Shown here piece after piece: positions 7,990 through 15,728 of a stretch of 18,993 nt of DNA (positions are counted from its first letter, which is position 1; each line of letters starts with the position of its first letter). The position numbers were made by a program, and so were the translations under genes. This stretch comes from Dehalococcoidia bacterium CG2_30_46_19. Its GTDB lineage: Bacteria > Chloroflexota > Dehalococcoidia > GIF9 > AB-539-J10. Under the pieces are notes generated by a model. It was not told where the DNA came from. It did not search any database and saw only the letters and a list, made by a program, of their open reading frames with translations. The stretch lies in contig MNYD01000001.1 of NCBI GenBank assembly GCA_001872925.1, forward strand, positions 1 to 18,993. The letters are read 5' to 3'.

Positions 7990-8298
7990 ATGAGCAACCA
8001 AAAAGTCCGGGTTAAAATAAGAGGTTTTGATCATAGATTGGTTGATCAGTCAGTGAGACAGATAGTGGATACTGTGGAACGTACTGGAGCCATAGTTGTT
8101 GGTCCTATACCCTTGCCTACAAAAATAGAGAAGTTTTGCGTTATTCGTTCCCCGAATATTGATAAGGATTCTAGAGAGCAGTTTGAAATTCGCACACATA
8201 AGCGGTTAATAGACATCTTACAACCTAGCGCTAAAACTATAGATGCTCTAAGTCAACTTAACTTACCTTCTGGTGTGCAAGTAGATATCAAATTGTGA
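7990..8298 (+). CDS. rpsJ: 30S ribosomal protein uS10
   Basis: Protein of the 30S head; in many bacteria it also acts with NusB in antitermination. It has 102 residues, the family norm, with conserved features [15 protein letters not shown] at the N-terminus, [20 protein letters not shown] in the middle and [14 protein letters not shown] in the long loop strand. The ATG directly abuts the fusA TAG, with the ribosome site (GGTGAGAT) inside the end of fusA, which implies coupling between the two. In many bacteria rpsJ heads a separate S10 operon; here no gap exists for a promoter, so the str and S10 clusters appear to be one transcription unit. Confidence 0.98.
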   Translation: MSNQKVRVKIRGFDHRLVDQSVRQIVDTVERTGAIVVGPIPLPTKIEKFCVIRSPNIDKDSREQFEIRTHKRLIDILQPSAKTIDALSQLNLPSGVQVDIKL

Positions 8299-8305
8299 TA
8301 AAGCG

Positions 8306-8926
8306 ATGGTTCAGGGCATTATTGGCAAGAAGATAGGTATGACGCAAGTTTTCCTAGAGAATGGCGAAGTGGCAGCAGTAACTGCTATTGAAGCTGGTCC
8401 TTGTTTTGTCACCCAGGTGAAGAATGAGAACAAAGATGGGTATAATGCTATCCAGCTTGGTTTTGGTAAGGTAAGCCATCTTAACTCGCCTCAATCTGGA
8501 CACCTCAAAGGTATAGAGGAAGTTCGTTATCTTCATGAGTTCAAGACCGACGATGTTAGCTCACATCAGCGTGGTCAGCAAATGGATGTCGGATTTTTGA
8601 AAAAAGGTGACTTAGTAAATGTAAGCGGTTTCTCCAAGGGGAAGGGCTTTGCTGGTGTAGTAAAACGCTATCATTTTGCCGGAGGACCAAAAACGCATGG
8701 ACAATCTGACCGTCATCGTGCTCCAGGGTCGATCGGTGCTACCACGTCTCCAGGCAGGGTGTTTAAAGGAAAGCGTATGGCTGGACATATGGGGCAGCGG
8801 AAAGTAACTGTGCATAATGTTGAGGTCATCGAAGCTGATTCTAATCGCAGCCTGCTGTTATTAAAGGGTGCTGTACCCGGGGCTAATAAGGGATTATTGG
8901 TTATTGAGAAAGTGGAGGAAGTGTAA
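8306..8926 (+). CDS. rplC: 50S ribosomal protein uL3
   Basis: Early-assembly 23S-binding protein whose extended loop reaches toward the peptidyl-transferase centre. The 206-residue length is standard. Conserved elements are IGKKIGMTQVF (6-16), GFSKGKGFAGVVKRYHFAGGPKTHGQS in the central extension, and GRVFKGKRMAGHMGQRKVTV toward the C-terminus. It starts 7 bases after rpsJ. The sequence before the ATG (TGATAAAGCG) has no clear Shine-Dalgarno element, so initiation probably relies on ribosomes finishing rpsJ. Confidence 0.98.
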   Translation: MVQGIIGKKIGMTQVFLENGEVAAVTAIEAGPCFVTQVKNENKDGYNAIQLGFGKVSHLNSPQSGHLKGIEEVRYLHEFKTDDVSSHQRGQQMDVGFLKKGDLVNVSGFSKGKGFAGVVKRYHFAGGPKTHGQSDRHRAPGSIGATTSPGRVFKGKRMAGHMGQRKVTVHNVEVIEADSNRSLLLLKGAVPGANKGLLVIEKVEEV

Positions 8927-9574
8927 GTGCAAGTCCCGGTTTATAATCCATCCGGTGAGGTTGTTACACAACTAGAGATTAGCGATGATATTTTCGGTCT
9001 TCCTTTTAATGATGCTGTGGTTCATCAAGCATTAGTAAGGCAATTAGCTAATAAGCGTCAAGGTACTGCGTCCACGAAAACAAGGGGAGAAGTCCGTGGA
9101 AGCACGAGGAAACTTTATGCGCAAAAACATACCGGACGAGCAAGGAGAGGAGCTGTAGGGTCACCGCTGCTTAGAGGGGGAGGAATAGTTTTTGGTCCCC
9201 ACCCTCGTACGTATCACCAAGCTATGCCTAAGAAAATGAGGCGTCTAGCTTTAAAGTGCGTTCTTTCTGCCAAAGTTAGCGAGGGTAATATGAAAGTGGT
9301 TGAGGAGTTTACTTTTGATAAGCCAGGAACAAAGGAAATGATTAACATCTTATCAGCACTTGGTATCGATTATTCAGTATTAATTGTTACTCCTGATGCT
9401 ACTCCAAATGTAGTTAAGTCAGCTAGCAATTTAATTAGCGTGGATGTTTTACCTTCGGCTTTGATCAATGTGGCTGATTTGCTTTCTCATCAAAAGCTAA
9501 TGATTACTATTGATGCAATACATAAAATAGAGCAAACTTGGGGAAGAAAGGTGATTAAGCATGCATCCCTATGA
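8927..9574 (+). CDS. rplD: 50S ribosomal protein uL4
   Basis: Globular 50S protein with an extended loop forming part of the exit-tunnel constriction with uL22. It has 215 residues; the loop is evident in KTRGEVRGSTRKLYAQKHTGRARRGAVGS and the following LLRGGGIVFGPHPRTY, all highly conserved. The start is a GTG immediately after the rplC stop, served by GGAGGA inside the end of rplC. Its last 14 bases overlap the start of rplW. In gammaproteobacteria L4 represses the S10 operon through a leader structure; there is no equivalent leader here because rpsJ abuts fusA. Confidence 0.97.
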   Translation: MQVPVYNPSGEVVTQLEISDDIFGLPFNDAVVHQALVRQLANKRQGTASTKTRGEVRGSTRKLYAQKHTGRARRGAVGSPLLRGGGIVFGPHPRTYHQAMPKKMRRLALKCVLSAKVSEGNMKVVEEFTFDKPGTKEMINILSALGIDYSVLIVTPDATPNVVKSASNLISVDVLPSALINVADLLSHQKLMITIDAIHKIEQTWGRKVIKHASL

Positions 9575-9845
9575 AGTCTTACGACGTCCCATAATCTCGG
9601 AGAAAGCTACATTGCTTCAAGAGGGAAATAAGTATGTCTTCGAAGTAGCTAGAGAAACTAATAAGGCTCAAATTAAACAGGCGATTGAGCTGGCATTTAA
9701 AGTAAAAGTATCTAAAGTAAACGTGATAACCACACCTGGGAAGACGAAGAGAATGGGCAGGAGAGAAGTAACAAGTTCACCATGGAAAAAAGCAGTAGTT
9801 ACTCTGGGACCAGGTGATAAGATCAGTTTCTTTGAGGGTGTTTAA
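9561..9845 (+). CDS. rplW: 50S ribosomal protein uL23
   Basis: 23S-binding protein at the tunnel exit, where trigger factor and SRP dock. The 94-residue product is typical in length and has the family opening PYEVLRRPIISEKAT (3-17), the basic surface helix ETNKAQIKQAIELAFKVKV and the extension GKTKRMGRREVTSSPWKKAVVTL. The ATG lies inside rplD (14-base overlap) after an AAAGGTGA ribosome site. It is followed after 12 bases by the tiny bS22-like gene rather than directly by rplB. Confidence 0.97.
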   Translation: MHPYEVLRRPIISEKATLLQEGNKYVFEVARETNKAQIKQAIELAFKVKVSKVNVITTPGKTKRMGRREVTSSPWKKAVVTLGPGDKISFFEGV

Positions 9846-9857
9846 AAAGGGTTAACC

Positions 9858-9953
9858 ATGGGCTCAGTAATAAAGTGGAGAAAAAAGAAGATGTCCAAGC
9901 ATCATCATCGGAAGCTCCTTAAGAAAACTCGATGGATGAGGAAACATCCCTAG
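9858..9953 (+). CDS. bS22/mS38-like tiny ribosomal protein (AURKAIP1/COX24 domain)
   Basis: A 31-residue, extremely basic protein: MGSVIKWRKKKMSKHHHRKL (1-20) followed by an LKKTRWMRKHP tail. The spacing of the VIK-x-R-KKM-xx-H-xx-RKL-KKTR residues matches the AURKAIP1/COX24 C-terminal domain, which comprises the actinobacterial ribosomal protein bS22 and the C-terminal part of mitochondrial mS38; those proteins sit on the small subunit near the decoding region. An AAGGG ribosome site lies 6 bases before the ATG. It sits between rplW and rplB (20 bases to the rplB start) in the same direction, which supports a ribosomal role. I considered a histidine-rich regulatory leader peptide, but the domain-wide match argues against it. 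Identity is recognised from memory of the family pattern; ribosome association in this organism is inferred. Confidence 0.85.
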   Translation: MGSVIKWRKKKMSKHHHRKLLKKTRWMRKHP

Positions 9954-9973
9954 ATATAAATTGGAGGTAATTT

Positions 9974-10795
9974 GTGGCATTAAAAAGTTACAAGCCAACT
10001 TCTCCTGGTAGGAGAGGGATGGTTAAAGCTAGCTTTGAAGAAATAACTAAGGCAGTTCCTGAAAAATCATTGCTCTTGCCATTGCGGAAGAAAGGGGGAC
10101 GCAATAGTCGCGGTGTAATAACAGTACGTCACCGTGGTGGTGGGGCCAAACGCAAGCTTAGGGTCATCGATTTTAAGAGGGATAAAATTGGCGTTCCTGG
10201 CAAAGTGGCTGCCATTGAATATGATCCTAATCGTTCAGCTCGGATCGCATTAATTTATTATGCTGATGGAGAAAAACGTTATATCCTTGCTCCCTTAGGT
10301 CTTCAGGTGAGAGATGTTGTGGAGACAGGGGAGCAAGTTGACATAAGAATAGGAAATGTCTTGCCTATCGGTTTGATTCCAACAGGCACGCTAATTCATA
10401 ATATTGAAATCGAGCCTGGCAGGGGTGGTCAGCTTGTTCACAGCGCTGGGGCTGCTGCTCAAATATTGAGTAAGGAGGGTAAATATGTCTCGCTTCAGTT
10501 GCCCTCGGGTGAATTACGGAAGTTTCACCACAAGTGTTGGGCTACTATCGGACAACTAGGTAACGTTGAGCATGAGAATTTGGTGCTGGGTAAGGCAGGA
10601 TGTCGGAGGTGGTTGGGATTCCGTCCTTCAGTTCGTGGTTCTGCTATGTCTCCGAGAGACCATCCTCATGGAGGCGGAGAGGGTAGGTGTCCTCGTGGGA
10701 TGCCTCCTAAGACACCTTGGGGGAAGCCGGCACTGGGGCGAAAGACACGCCGTAATAGGAAATCGGATACAATGATTATTAAGCGAAGGAAGTGA
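9974..10795 (+). CDS. rplB: 50S ribosomal protein uL2
   Basis: One of the most conserved 50S proteins, needed for subunit association and peptidyl-transferase assembly. The 273 residues show the OB-fold and SH3-like domains and the signature loop [13 protein letters not shown] (226-238), with His230 at the position of E. coli His229. The usual MNP before DHPHGGG reads MSP here, a modest variation. The start is GTG with a strong GGAGGTAA site upstream. rpsS follows one base after the stop. The upstream neighbour is the bS22-like gene instead of the usual direct rplW junction. Confidence 0.98.
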   Translation: MALKSYKPTSPGRRGMVKASFEEITKAVPEKSLLLPLRKKGGRNSRGVITVRHRGGGAKRKLRVIDFKRDKIGVPGKVAAIEYDPNRSARIALIYYADGEKRYILAPLGLQVRDVVETGEQVDIRIGNVLPIGLIPTGTLIHNIEIEPGRGGQLVHSAGAAAQILSKEGKYVSLQLPSGELRKFHHKCWATIGQLGNVEHENLVLGKAGCRRWLGFRPSVRGSAMSPRDHPHGGGEGRCPRGMPPKTPWGKPALGRKTRRNRKSDTMIIKRRK

Positions 10796-10796
10796 A

Positions 10797-11084
10797 ATGT
10801 CAAGGTCACGTAAAAAAGGTCCCTATTGCGATGCGAAATTACTCAGGAAAATAGAGGCGCTCAATAATTCGGGGGAGAAGGCGGTAATAAGGACTTGGTC
10901 CCGTGCTTCTACTATCCTTCCCCAAATGATAGGGCACACTATTGCTGTTCATAATGGGAGGAAACACGTACCTATTTTTATCACTGAAGGCATGGTTGGG
11001 CATAAGTTGGCGGAATTTGCTCCTACCAGAACATTTAGAGGGCATGCTAGCAAGGCTAAAGTTACTGTACAGGAGAAGAAGTAA
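10797..11084 (+). CDS. rpsS: 30S ribosomal protein uS19
   Basis: Protein of the 30S head that pairs with uS13 near the A-site finger bridge. The 95 residues are full length and carry the expected [15 protein letters not shown] opening, [32 protein letters not shown] core and [17 protein letters not shown] segment. The ATG is one base past the rplB stop, with AAGGAAGTGA as the ribosome site inside the rplB end. The stop is 4 bases before the rplV start. Confidence 0.98.
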   Translation: MSRSRKKGPYCDAKLLRKIEALNNSGEKAVIRTWSRASTILPQMIGHTIAVHNGRKHVPIFITEGMVGHKLAEFAPTRTFRGHASKAKVTVQEKK

Positions 11085-11088
11085 GCGA

Positions 11089-11427
11089 ATGAAGGTAAAA
11101 GCTGTAGCTAAGGACGTTGGTATCTCAGCTCAAAAGGTTCGTTTGGTGGCTGATGTAGTTAAAGGTAGAAAAATTGATGAGGCATTAACAATCCTTGGTT
11201 TTCTACCTACTCCGGCAGCTAAGGCTGTAGCCAAAGTAATTAAATCAGCAGCAGCTAATGCTGAAAATAATTTTCAAATATCCCCTTCTGTCCTTATAAT
11301 TAGTGAAATCCTTTGTGATCAGGGGCATACTTTGAAGAGGTTTCGCCCACAGGCAAGAGGACGAATAAGCCCCATTTTAAAGCGGGCTAGCCATATTACA
11401 GTGTTTGTTACGGAGGAGGGAAGCTAA
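11089..11427 (+). CDS. rplV: 50S ribosomal protein uL22
   Basis: 23S-binding protein whose beta-hairpin lines the exit tunnel opposite uL4. With the ATG at 11089 the product has 112 residues, matching the family (about 110), and begins MKVKAVAKDVGISAQKVRLV. The reading frame is open for another 147 bases upstream into rpsS, but that extension resembles no L22 and lacks a ribosome site, so it is excluded. Hairpin sequence QGHTLKRFRPQARGRISPILKRASHITV is intact. AGGAGAAGAAG upstream serves as the ribosome site. rpsC begins 3 bases after the stop. Confidence 0.97.
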   Translation: MKVKAVAKDVGISAQKVRLVADVVKGRKIDEALTILGFLPTPAAKAVAKVIKSAAANAENNFQISPSVLIISEILCDQGHTLKRFRPQARGRISPILKRASHITVFVTEEGS

Positions 11428-11429
11428 CC

Positions 11430-12101
11430 TTGGGGCATAAAGTTCACCCACGCGGTTTTAGATTGGGCATTAGTCAGGGCTGGGATGCTAAATGGTATGC
11501 TGAAAAGAACTATAGCCGCTTCTTGCAGGAGGACCTAAAATTACGCAAGGCTATAGCACAAAGATGCCATGGTAGTGGTGTTTCTCGGGTGGAAACCGAG
11601 CGGCTTGGAGACGAGATAGGTTTAACCATTTATTCTGTTCATCCCGGCATTCTTATTGGGAGAGGGGGGCAAAATATAGAAATATTAAAAAAGGAGTTGG
11701 AGAAAATTAGCGATGGGAAAATTAGGTTAACTATTCGAGAGGTTGAGCGTCCGGAGCTTGAAGCTAACCCTGTAGCCCAAAACATAGCTGAACGAATCGA
11801 AAACAGAATTCCATTTCGCCGAGTAATGAAACAGGCAGCTTTTAGAACCTCAGAAGCAGGCGCAAGGGGGATAACGATAAAGTGTAGTGGCAGGCTTGGT
11901 GGAGCAGAGATCGCTCGTATTGAGACTTTGCATCAAGGGCAAATGCCATTGCATAAGTTATCTGCTGATATAGACTATGGTTTTGTCGAAGCTCATACGG
12001 CGATGGGACGTATCGGGGTTAAAGTGTGGATTTATAGAGGCGATATTTCTAAGGAGGTAATGAAGGAAAGTGCTACAACCGAAACGAGTGAAATATCGTA
12101 A
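11430..12101 (+). CDS. rpsC: 30S ribosomal protein uS3
   Basis: mRNA-entry-channel protein of the 30S with helicase-related basic residues. It has 223 residues: N-terminal [14 protein letters not shown], a KH type-2 domain with the GRGG loop (77-80), and the C-terminal domain including [14 protein letters not shown] and [18 protein letters not shown]. The start codon is TTG, rare but backed by an excellent GGAGGAGGG site 9 bases upstream, and no alternative start preserves the conserved N-terminus. The last 32 bases overlap rplP, so the S3 tail (about [10 protein letters not shown]) is written in the same DNA as the L16 N-terminus. Confidence 0.97.
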   Translation: MGHKVHPRGFRLGISQGWDAKWYAEKNYSRFLQEDLKLRKAIAQRCHGSGVSRVETERLGDEIGLTIYSVHPGILIGRGGQNIEILKKELEKISDGKIRLTIREVERPELEANPVAQNIAERIENRIPFRRVMKQAAFRTSEAGARGITIKCSGRLGGAEIARIETLHQGQMPLHKLSADIDYGFVEAHTAMGRIGVKVWIYRGDISKEVMKESATTETSEIS

Positions 12102-12498
12102 AGTCCACAGCGGTCACTTGAGAGGGGAAGCCACTAGTGGTAATACTGTGGTCTTCGGTGATTTTGGATTGATGGCTGAGGAATCTGCTTGGCTAACAGC
12201 AAGGCAGATTGAGGCTGCTCGACGTGTTTTGGTGCGTTATGTACGGCGTGGTGGCAAATTATGGCTACGCATTTTTCCAGATAAGGTGGCAACCAAGAAG
12301 CCGGCAGAGACAAGGATGGGGGGAGGCAAAGGTTCTCCCGATCATTGGGTAGCTGTAGTTAAAAGAGGCAGAATTATTTTTGAAATGGGTGGCATAACTG
12401 AAAGCTTAGCTCATGAAGCAATGCATCTTGCTTCTTACAAGCTTCCCATTGCTACTAGCTTTATTACAAAAGGAGAGATGAAGGTTGAAGGTCAGTGA
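12070..12498 (+). CDS. rplP: 50S ribosomal protein uL16
   Basis: Late-assembling 50S protein near the A-site tRNA elbow. The 142-residue product begins [19 protein letters not shown], the typical family N-terminus, and contains [38 protein letters not shown] (the loop with the hydroxylated-arginine position in E. coli) and [10 protein letters not shown]. The start is a GTG lying 32 bases inside rpsC, preceded by AAGGAGGT at 12051-12058. This deep overlap is unusual, but the conserved MLQPKRVKY leaves no later start. It ends with a 14-base overlap into rpmC. Confidence 0.96.
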   Translation: MLQPKRVKYRKVHSGHLRGEATSGNTVVFGDFGLMAEESAWLTARQIEAARRVLVRYVRRGGKLWLRIFPDKVATKKPAETRMGGGKGSPDHWVAVVKRGRIIFEMGGITESLAHEAMHLASYKLPIATSFITKGEMKVEGQ

Positions 12499-12679
12499 AA
12501 TTCGTGCTCTTGGTGATGAAGAGCTGTTAAAGCAATTAGAAGAGGCTCATGAAGAGCTCTTTAATCTTCGTTTTCGTTTAGCTACTCGACAACTTGGCAA
12601 TCACCGTGAGTTACCGCGAGTTAAGAAGGAGATTAGCAGACTTAAGACTGTTCTTCGAGAAAGGGAACTTAATATATGA
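12485..12679 (+). CDS. rpmC: 50S ribosomal protein uL29
   Basis: Small two-helix protein at the tunnel exit next to uL23. The 64-residue product [20 protein letters not shown]... with [16 protein letters not shown] and the final LKTVLRERE is a textbook L29. The start is TTG, 7 bases after AGGAGAG, and lies inside rplP (14-base overlap). An ATG at 12478 is out of frame. The stop overlaps the rpsQ start as ATGA, a classic coupling arrangement. Confidence 0.95.
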   Translation: MKVSEIRALGDEELLKQLEEAHEELFNLRFRLATRQLGNHRELPRVKKEISRLKTVLRERELNI

Positions 12680-12972
12680 TGAGTCATTTAGGAAAAAGAA
12701 GGGTTAGAACTGGGGTAGTAGTGAGTGACAAAATGGATAAAACTGTTGTAGTAGCTGTAGAGACGGTAAAAACACATCCGTTGTATAAAAAATTGGTGAA
12801 GCATATCAAAAAATATAAAGCTCATGACGAAAATAATGCTTGTAAGGTTGGAGACAAGGTAAAGATTGTGGAGATGCGCCCTCTATCTAAGGAAAAAAGA
12901 TGGCGAGTAGTGGAACTCACATCGAAACCAACAGGAGTACAGGAGAATGATTCAATCCTACACCAGAGTTAA
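12676..12972 (+). CDS. rpsQ: 30S ribosomal protein uS17
   Basis: Primary 16S-binding OB-fold protein of the 30S body. It has 98 residues with the expected [41 protein letters not shown] and [25 protein letters not shown]. Two tandem ATG codons are available; the first overlaps the rpmC stop as ATGA and is used here, though the second (12679) is possible. The final 26 bases overlap rplN, giving a longer C-terminal tail ([11 protein letters not shown]) than the minimal S17 core. Confidence 0.96.
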   Translation: MMSHLGKRRVRTGVVVSDKMDKTVVVAVETVKTHPLYKKLVKHIKKYKAHDENNACKVGDKVKIVEMRPLSKEKRWRVVELTSKPTGVQENDSILHQS

Positions 12973-13315
12973 AGTAGCTGATAATACAGGAGCTAAGCAA
13001 ATCATGTGTATCAACGTGCCTGGTGGCACTAAAAGAAGGTATGCTTATGTTGGCGATATTATTGTAGCCTCGGTAAAACGATCTATACCGCATGGTATGG
13101 TGAAACAAGGTGAGGTAGTACATGCTGTGGTTGTCCGTGTGGCTAAACCTTACCGCCGCACAGATGGCTCTTATATTAAATTTGAGGAGAATGCCGCAGT
13201 AATTCTTGATGAGAAGAATAATCCTAAAGGAAGCCGTATTTTCGGTCCTGTGGCTAGAGAGCTTCGAGGTAAGAATTTTGCTAAAATAATTTCGTTGGCT
13301 CCAGAGGTTGTATAA
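12947..13315 (+). CDS. rplN: 50S ribosomal protein uL14
   Basis: Conserved 50S beta-barrel protein that forms an intersubunit bridge and interacts with uL19 and, in stationary phase, with silencing factor RsfS in other bacteria. The 122 residues are the canonical length and begin [18 protein letters not shown], with [29 protein letters not shown] and the C-terminal [19 protein letters not shown]. The ATG lies in rpsQ (26-base overlap) behind two AGGAG repeats, at 12933 (9 bases away) and 12941 (1 base away); the first has proper spacing. Confidence 0.97.
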   Translation: MIQSYTRVKVADNTGAKQIMCINVPGGTKRRYAYVGDIIVASVKRSIPHGMVKQGEVVHAVVVRVAKPYRRTDGSYIKFEENAAVILDEKNNPKGSRIFGPVARELRGKNFAKIISLAPEVV

Positions 13316-13316
13316 A

Positions 13317-13628
13317 ATGAAGATAAGGAAAAACGATACTATTGTTGTTGTTGCTGGCAAAGAGAAGGGCAAGAAGGGGAAAGTTCGTAAAGCTCTTCCT
13401 AAGGAGAATAAAATTATAGTGGAAGGAGTTAATCTGATTAAACGTCACTCCAGGACTCGAGGGGCAGCCCGACAGGCTGGCATTATTGAGCTTGAAGCTC
13501 CGCTCCATTGTTCCAATGTAATGCTACTTTGCGATAAGTGTGGTAAACCGGCGCGAGTTGGTTTTCGTTTTCTAGATGACGGTAGAAAAGTGCGAATTTG
13601 CCGTTCTTGTAGCGAGGTGATTGATTAA
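13317..13628 (+). CDS. rplX: 50S ribosomal protein uL24 with zinc-type C-terminus
   Basis: Assembly-initiator protein of the 50S. The 103-residue product opens [21 protein letters not shown], the KOW motif region, and ends with two CxxC pairs (Cys72/Cys75 and Cys95/Cys98) in [18 protein letters not shown] and CRSC, a zinc-ribbon-like arrangement found in part of the L24 family. ATG 13317 is chosen over an in-frame TTG nine bases earlier, because AGAGG (13303-13307) is well placed for it and the shorter protein aligns with family starts. It begins one base after the rplN stop. Confidence 0.96.
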   Translation: MKIRKNDTIVVVAGKEKGKKGKVRKALPKENKIIVEGVNLIKRHSRTRGAARQAGIIELEAPLHCSNVMLLCDKCGKPARVGFRFLDDGRKVRICRSCSEVID

Positions 13629-13635
13629 TACTAGC

Positions 13636-14187
13636 ATGACTCGACTAAAGGAGAAATACCTAAAAGAAGTGGTTCCTCAGCTTAAAGAAAAATTTAGTTA
13701 CCGCAACATAATGCAAGTGCCTAGGTTAGAGAAGATTGTCTTGAGCATCGGTTTGGGAGAAGCGATACAGAATCCCAAGGCACTTGAAGCGGCTGAAAAG
13801 GATTTAACAACAATCGCGGGGCAAAAGCCTGTAGTTACAAAGGCAAAGAAATCTATCGCCTCATTTAAGTTGAGAACCGGCATGCCTATTGGGATGATGG
13901 TCACGCTGCGTGGTGTGAGAATGTACGATTTTCTGGATAAATTAATTAATATAACCTTGCCGCGTTTTCGTGATTTTCAAGGGGTATTGAGAACCTCTTT
14001 TGATAGTGATGGCAATTACAATTTAGGTATGCGGGAGCAAATAGTTTTCCCCGAGATTGAATATGATAAGGTAGATAAGATTCGTGGACTCCAGGTAACT
14101 ATAGTGACTACTGCCAAGACTAGCGAAGAATCAATGAGCCTATTAGAATTATTGGGCATGCCTTTTAAGGGTAAAAGCAATGGCTAA
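13636..14187 (+). CDS. rplE: 50S ribosomal protein uL5
   Basis: Central-protuberance protein that binds 5S rRNA and contacts P-site tRNA. With ATG 13636 it has 183 residues and starts [20 protein letters not shown], matching the family. Conserved stretches include [32 protein letters not shown] [23 protein letters not shown] and [16 protein letters not shown]. An in-frame TTG at 13621 would add five residues and overlap rplX; the GAGGTGA at 13614-13620 is too close to that TTG and rather far from the ATG, so the start is somewhat uncertain. The 3' end overlaps rpsN by 8 bases. Confidence 0.94.
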   Translation: MTRLKEKYLKEVVPQLKEKFSYRNIMQVPRLEKIVLSIGLGEAIQNPKALEAAEKDLTTIAGQKPVVTKAKKSIASFKLRTGMPIGMMVTLRGVRMYDFLDKLINITLPRFRDFQGVLRTSFDSDGNYNLGMREQIVFPEIEYDKVDKIRGLQVTIVTTAKTSEESMSLLELLGMPFKGKSNG

Positions 14188-14365
14188 GGTAGCTAAGATC
14201 GTGAAGTCAAAGCGCTCCCCGAAATACCGGGTTCAGCAGCGTAATCGTTGCGAATTATGTGGACGCCCACGTGCTTATATGCGCAAATTTGGCTTGTGTC
14301 GCATTTGTTTTCGGGAGCTTGCCGCAACTGGGCAAATCCCTGGAGTGAGAAAGTCGAGCTGGTAA
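14180..14365 (+). CDS. rpsN: 30S ribosomal protein uS14, zinc-binding type
   Basis: Head protein of the 30S. The 61-residue form with CELC (Cys24, Cys27) and CRIC (Cys40, Cys43) is the zinc-binding S14 type; the cysteine-free form is about 100 residues and is often used under zinc limitation. The ending PGVRKSSW is typical. The ATG is inside rplE (8-base overlap) with AAGGG 8 bases upstream. rpsH follows after 10 bases. Confidence 0.97.
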   Translation: MAKVAKIVKSKRSPKYRVQQRNRCELCGRPRAYMRKFGLCRICFRELAATGQIPGVRKSSW

Positions 14366-14375
14366 GGACTATATT

Positions 14376-14774
14376 ATGATGGTAGGCACTGACCCAATCG
14401 CTGATATGTTGACTAGAATCCGTAACGCCATCATGGCGAGGCGTGATAATGTCATCATTCCCTCCTCTAAAATAAAATTACCCATAGCTAAAATTTTAAA
14501 AGACGAGGGGTTTATTCAGGATTATGAGGTAATTAAAGGCAAGCCGCAGTCAACGATAAAAGTATATCTCAAGTATATAGAGGAACAACCAGCACTGCTG
14601 GGATTGGAAAAGGTTAGCAAACCTGGCTTGAGAGTCTATGTTGCTAAGGGGGAAATTCCTCGTGTTTACGGAGGACTGGGTATTGCTATTTTGTCTACCT
14701 CTAAAGGTATTATGACCGGTCAGAAAGCATGGCAGCTTGGTCTCGGGGGTGAGCTTTTACTTTATGTGTGGTAG
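14376..14774 (+). CDS. rpsH: 30S ribosomal protein uS8
   Basis: Primary 16S-binding protein of the central domain; in E. coli it also represses the spc operon. It has 132 residues: [13 protein letters not shown] near the N-terminus, [28 protein letters not shown] and the C-terminal signature [15 protein letters not shown]...GGELLLYVW. Two tandem ATGs exist (14376, 14379); AAGGA lies 7 bases before the first, which is used. No S8-binding-like structure was recognised around rplE, though I could not fold the RNA. Confidence 0.97.
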   Translation: MMVGTDPIADMLTRIRNAIMARRDNVIIPSSKIKLPIAKILKDEGFIQDYEVIKGKPQSTIKVYLKYIEEQPALLGLEKVSKPGLRVYVAKGEIPRVYGGLGIAILSTSKGIMTGQKAWQLGLGGELLLYVW

Positions 14775-14791
14775 TCTGGAGGTTAAGTAAT

Positions 14792-15343
14792 ATGTCTCGC
14801 ATTGGATTACTTCCTATCCCGGTGCCTGAAGATGCACAGGTGAATATTGAAGGGAATAAGGTGACGGTAAAAGGGAGCAAGGGAGAAATTTATCGTTGTT
14901 TTCACCCAGACATGTCTATTAAATTAGAGGAAGGGAATATAGTAGTGTCCCGGAAGGGGGACGATAAAATGCACCGCTCTTTACATGGGCTCACTCGTAG
15001 TTTACTTGCTAATATGGTTGAAGGAGTTAGTAAAGGTTTTGAGAAAGTTCTAGAGATAAAGGGAGTGGGTTATAGGGTGCAGGGAAAAGGTGATAAATTA
15101 TTATTTCAAGTTGGGTATAGTCAGCCTGTGGAGTTTCAAATTCCCTCAAATGTTTCCGCTTCAATTGAGGGAACAAACCGTATTTACATTAAGGGTATTG
15201 ATAAGCAAGTTGTGGGGAGAGTAGCTGCTGAAATCAGAGCTATACGCCCTGCAGATTGCTATAAAGGAAAGGGGATTAGATATAGTGGGGAGGAAATCCG
15301 GCTCAAGCCCGGCAAAGCTGGTAAGGCAGTAGCCGGAGGATAG
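14792..15343 (+). CDS. rplF: 50S ribosomal protein uL6
   Basis: 50S protein near the sarcin-ricin loop and factor-binding site. The ATG at 14792 follows GGAGG with a 9-base spacer and gives 183 residues starting [12 protein letters not shown], the usual L6 beginning. An in-frame ATG at 14768 inside rpsH would add eight unlikely residues and is rejected. The two-lobed fold is indicated by [37 protein letters not shown] and [28 protein letters not shown]. Its TAG stop touches the upstream alternative start of rplR. Confidence 0.97.
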   Translation: MSRIGLLPIPVPEDAQVNIEGNKVTVKGSKGEIYRCFHPDMSIKLEEGNIVVSRKGDDKMHRSLHGLTRSLLANMVEGVSKGFEKVLEIKGVGYRVQGKGDKLLFQVGYSQPVEFQIPSNVSASIEGTNRIYIKGIDKQVVGRVAAEIRAIRPADCYKGKGIRYSGEEIRLKPGKAGKAVAGG

Positions 15344-15351
15344 TGAATATA

Positions 15352-15717
15352 ATGCGTAAAACAAATTCAAGAGCGCTTCGGCGAGAACGGCATAAGAGAG
15401 TGAGGAGGAAAATATCAGGTACAGCATCTTGCCCTAGATTGTCCGTTTTCCGAAGTTTGAATCACATATATGCGCAAATCATAGATGATTCTTCAAGGAA
15501 GACATTGGTTTCGGCAAGTACTCTTGAACCTGTTGCACGAGGAAAACTTGGGCAGGAGGCAAAAATAAAGAGAGCTGAGTTTGTAGGTTCATTGGTTGCT
15601 CAAAAAGCAATAGACAAAGATATTAGACAGGTAGTTTTCGATAGAGGTGGATACAAATATCACGGGCGAGTGAAAGCTTTAGGTGAAGCTGCCAGGCAAG
15701 CAGGATTGAAAATTTAA
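15352..15717 (+). CDS. rplR: 50S ribosomal protein uL18
   Basis: 5S rRNA-binding protein of the central protuberance, partner of uL5 and bL25-type proteins. The 121 residues have a basic N-terminal tail ([21 protein letters not shown]), [19 protein letters not shown] and the C-terminal [25 protein letters not shown]. Two starts are possible: GTG 15343, only 3 bases after GGAGG, and ATG 15352, 12 bases after it. ATG is preferred because its product matches the family N-terminus, but three extra residues cannot be excluded. rpsE follows after 11 bases. Confidence 0.95.
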   Translation: MRKTNSRALRRERHKRVRRKISGTASCPRLSVFRSLNHIYAQIIDDSSRKTLVSASTLEPVARGKLGQEAKIKRAEFVGSLVAQKAIDKDIRQVVFDRGGYKYHGRVKALGEAARQAGLKI

Positions 15718-15728
15718 GGCTACTAAGA

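Noticed and set aside
9858..9953. Histidine-rich leader peptide (attenuator) instead of a protein gene
   Set aside because: Only three adjacent His codons, no terminator-like structure follows, and the whole peptide matches a known small ribosomal-protein pattern.
10942..11088. Open frame upstream of the L22 start that would make a 161-residue protein
   Set aside because: It runs through rpsS in another frame, does not resemble L22, and the family N-terminus begins at 11089.
14768..14791. ATG at 14768 as the rplF start
   Set aside because: It lies inside rpsH, has no suitable ribosome site, and adds eight residues before the conserved MSRIG.
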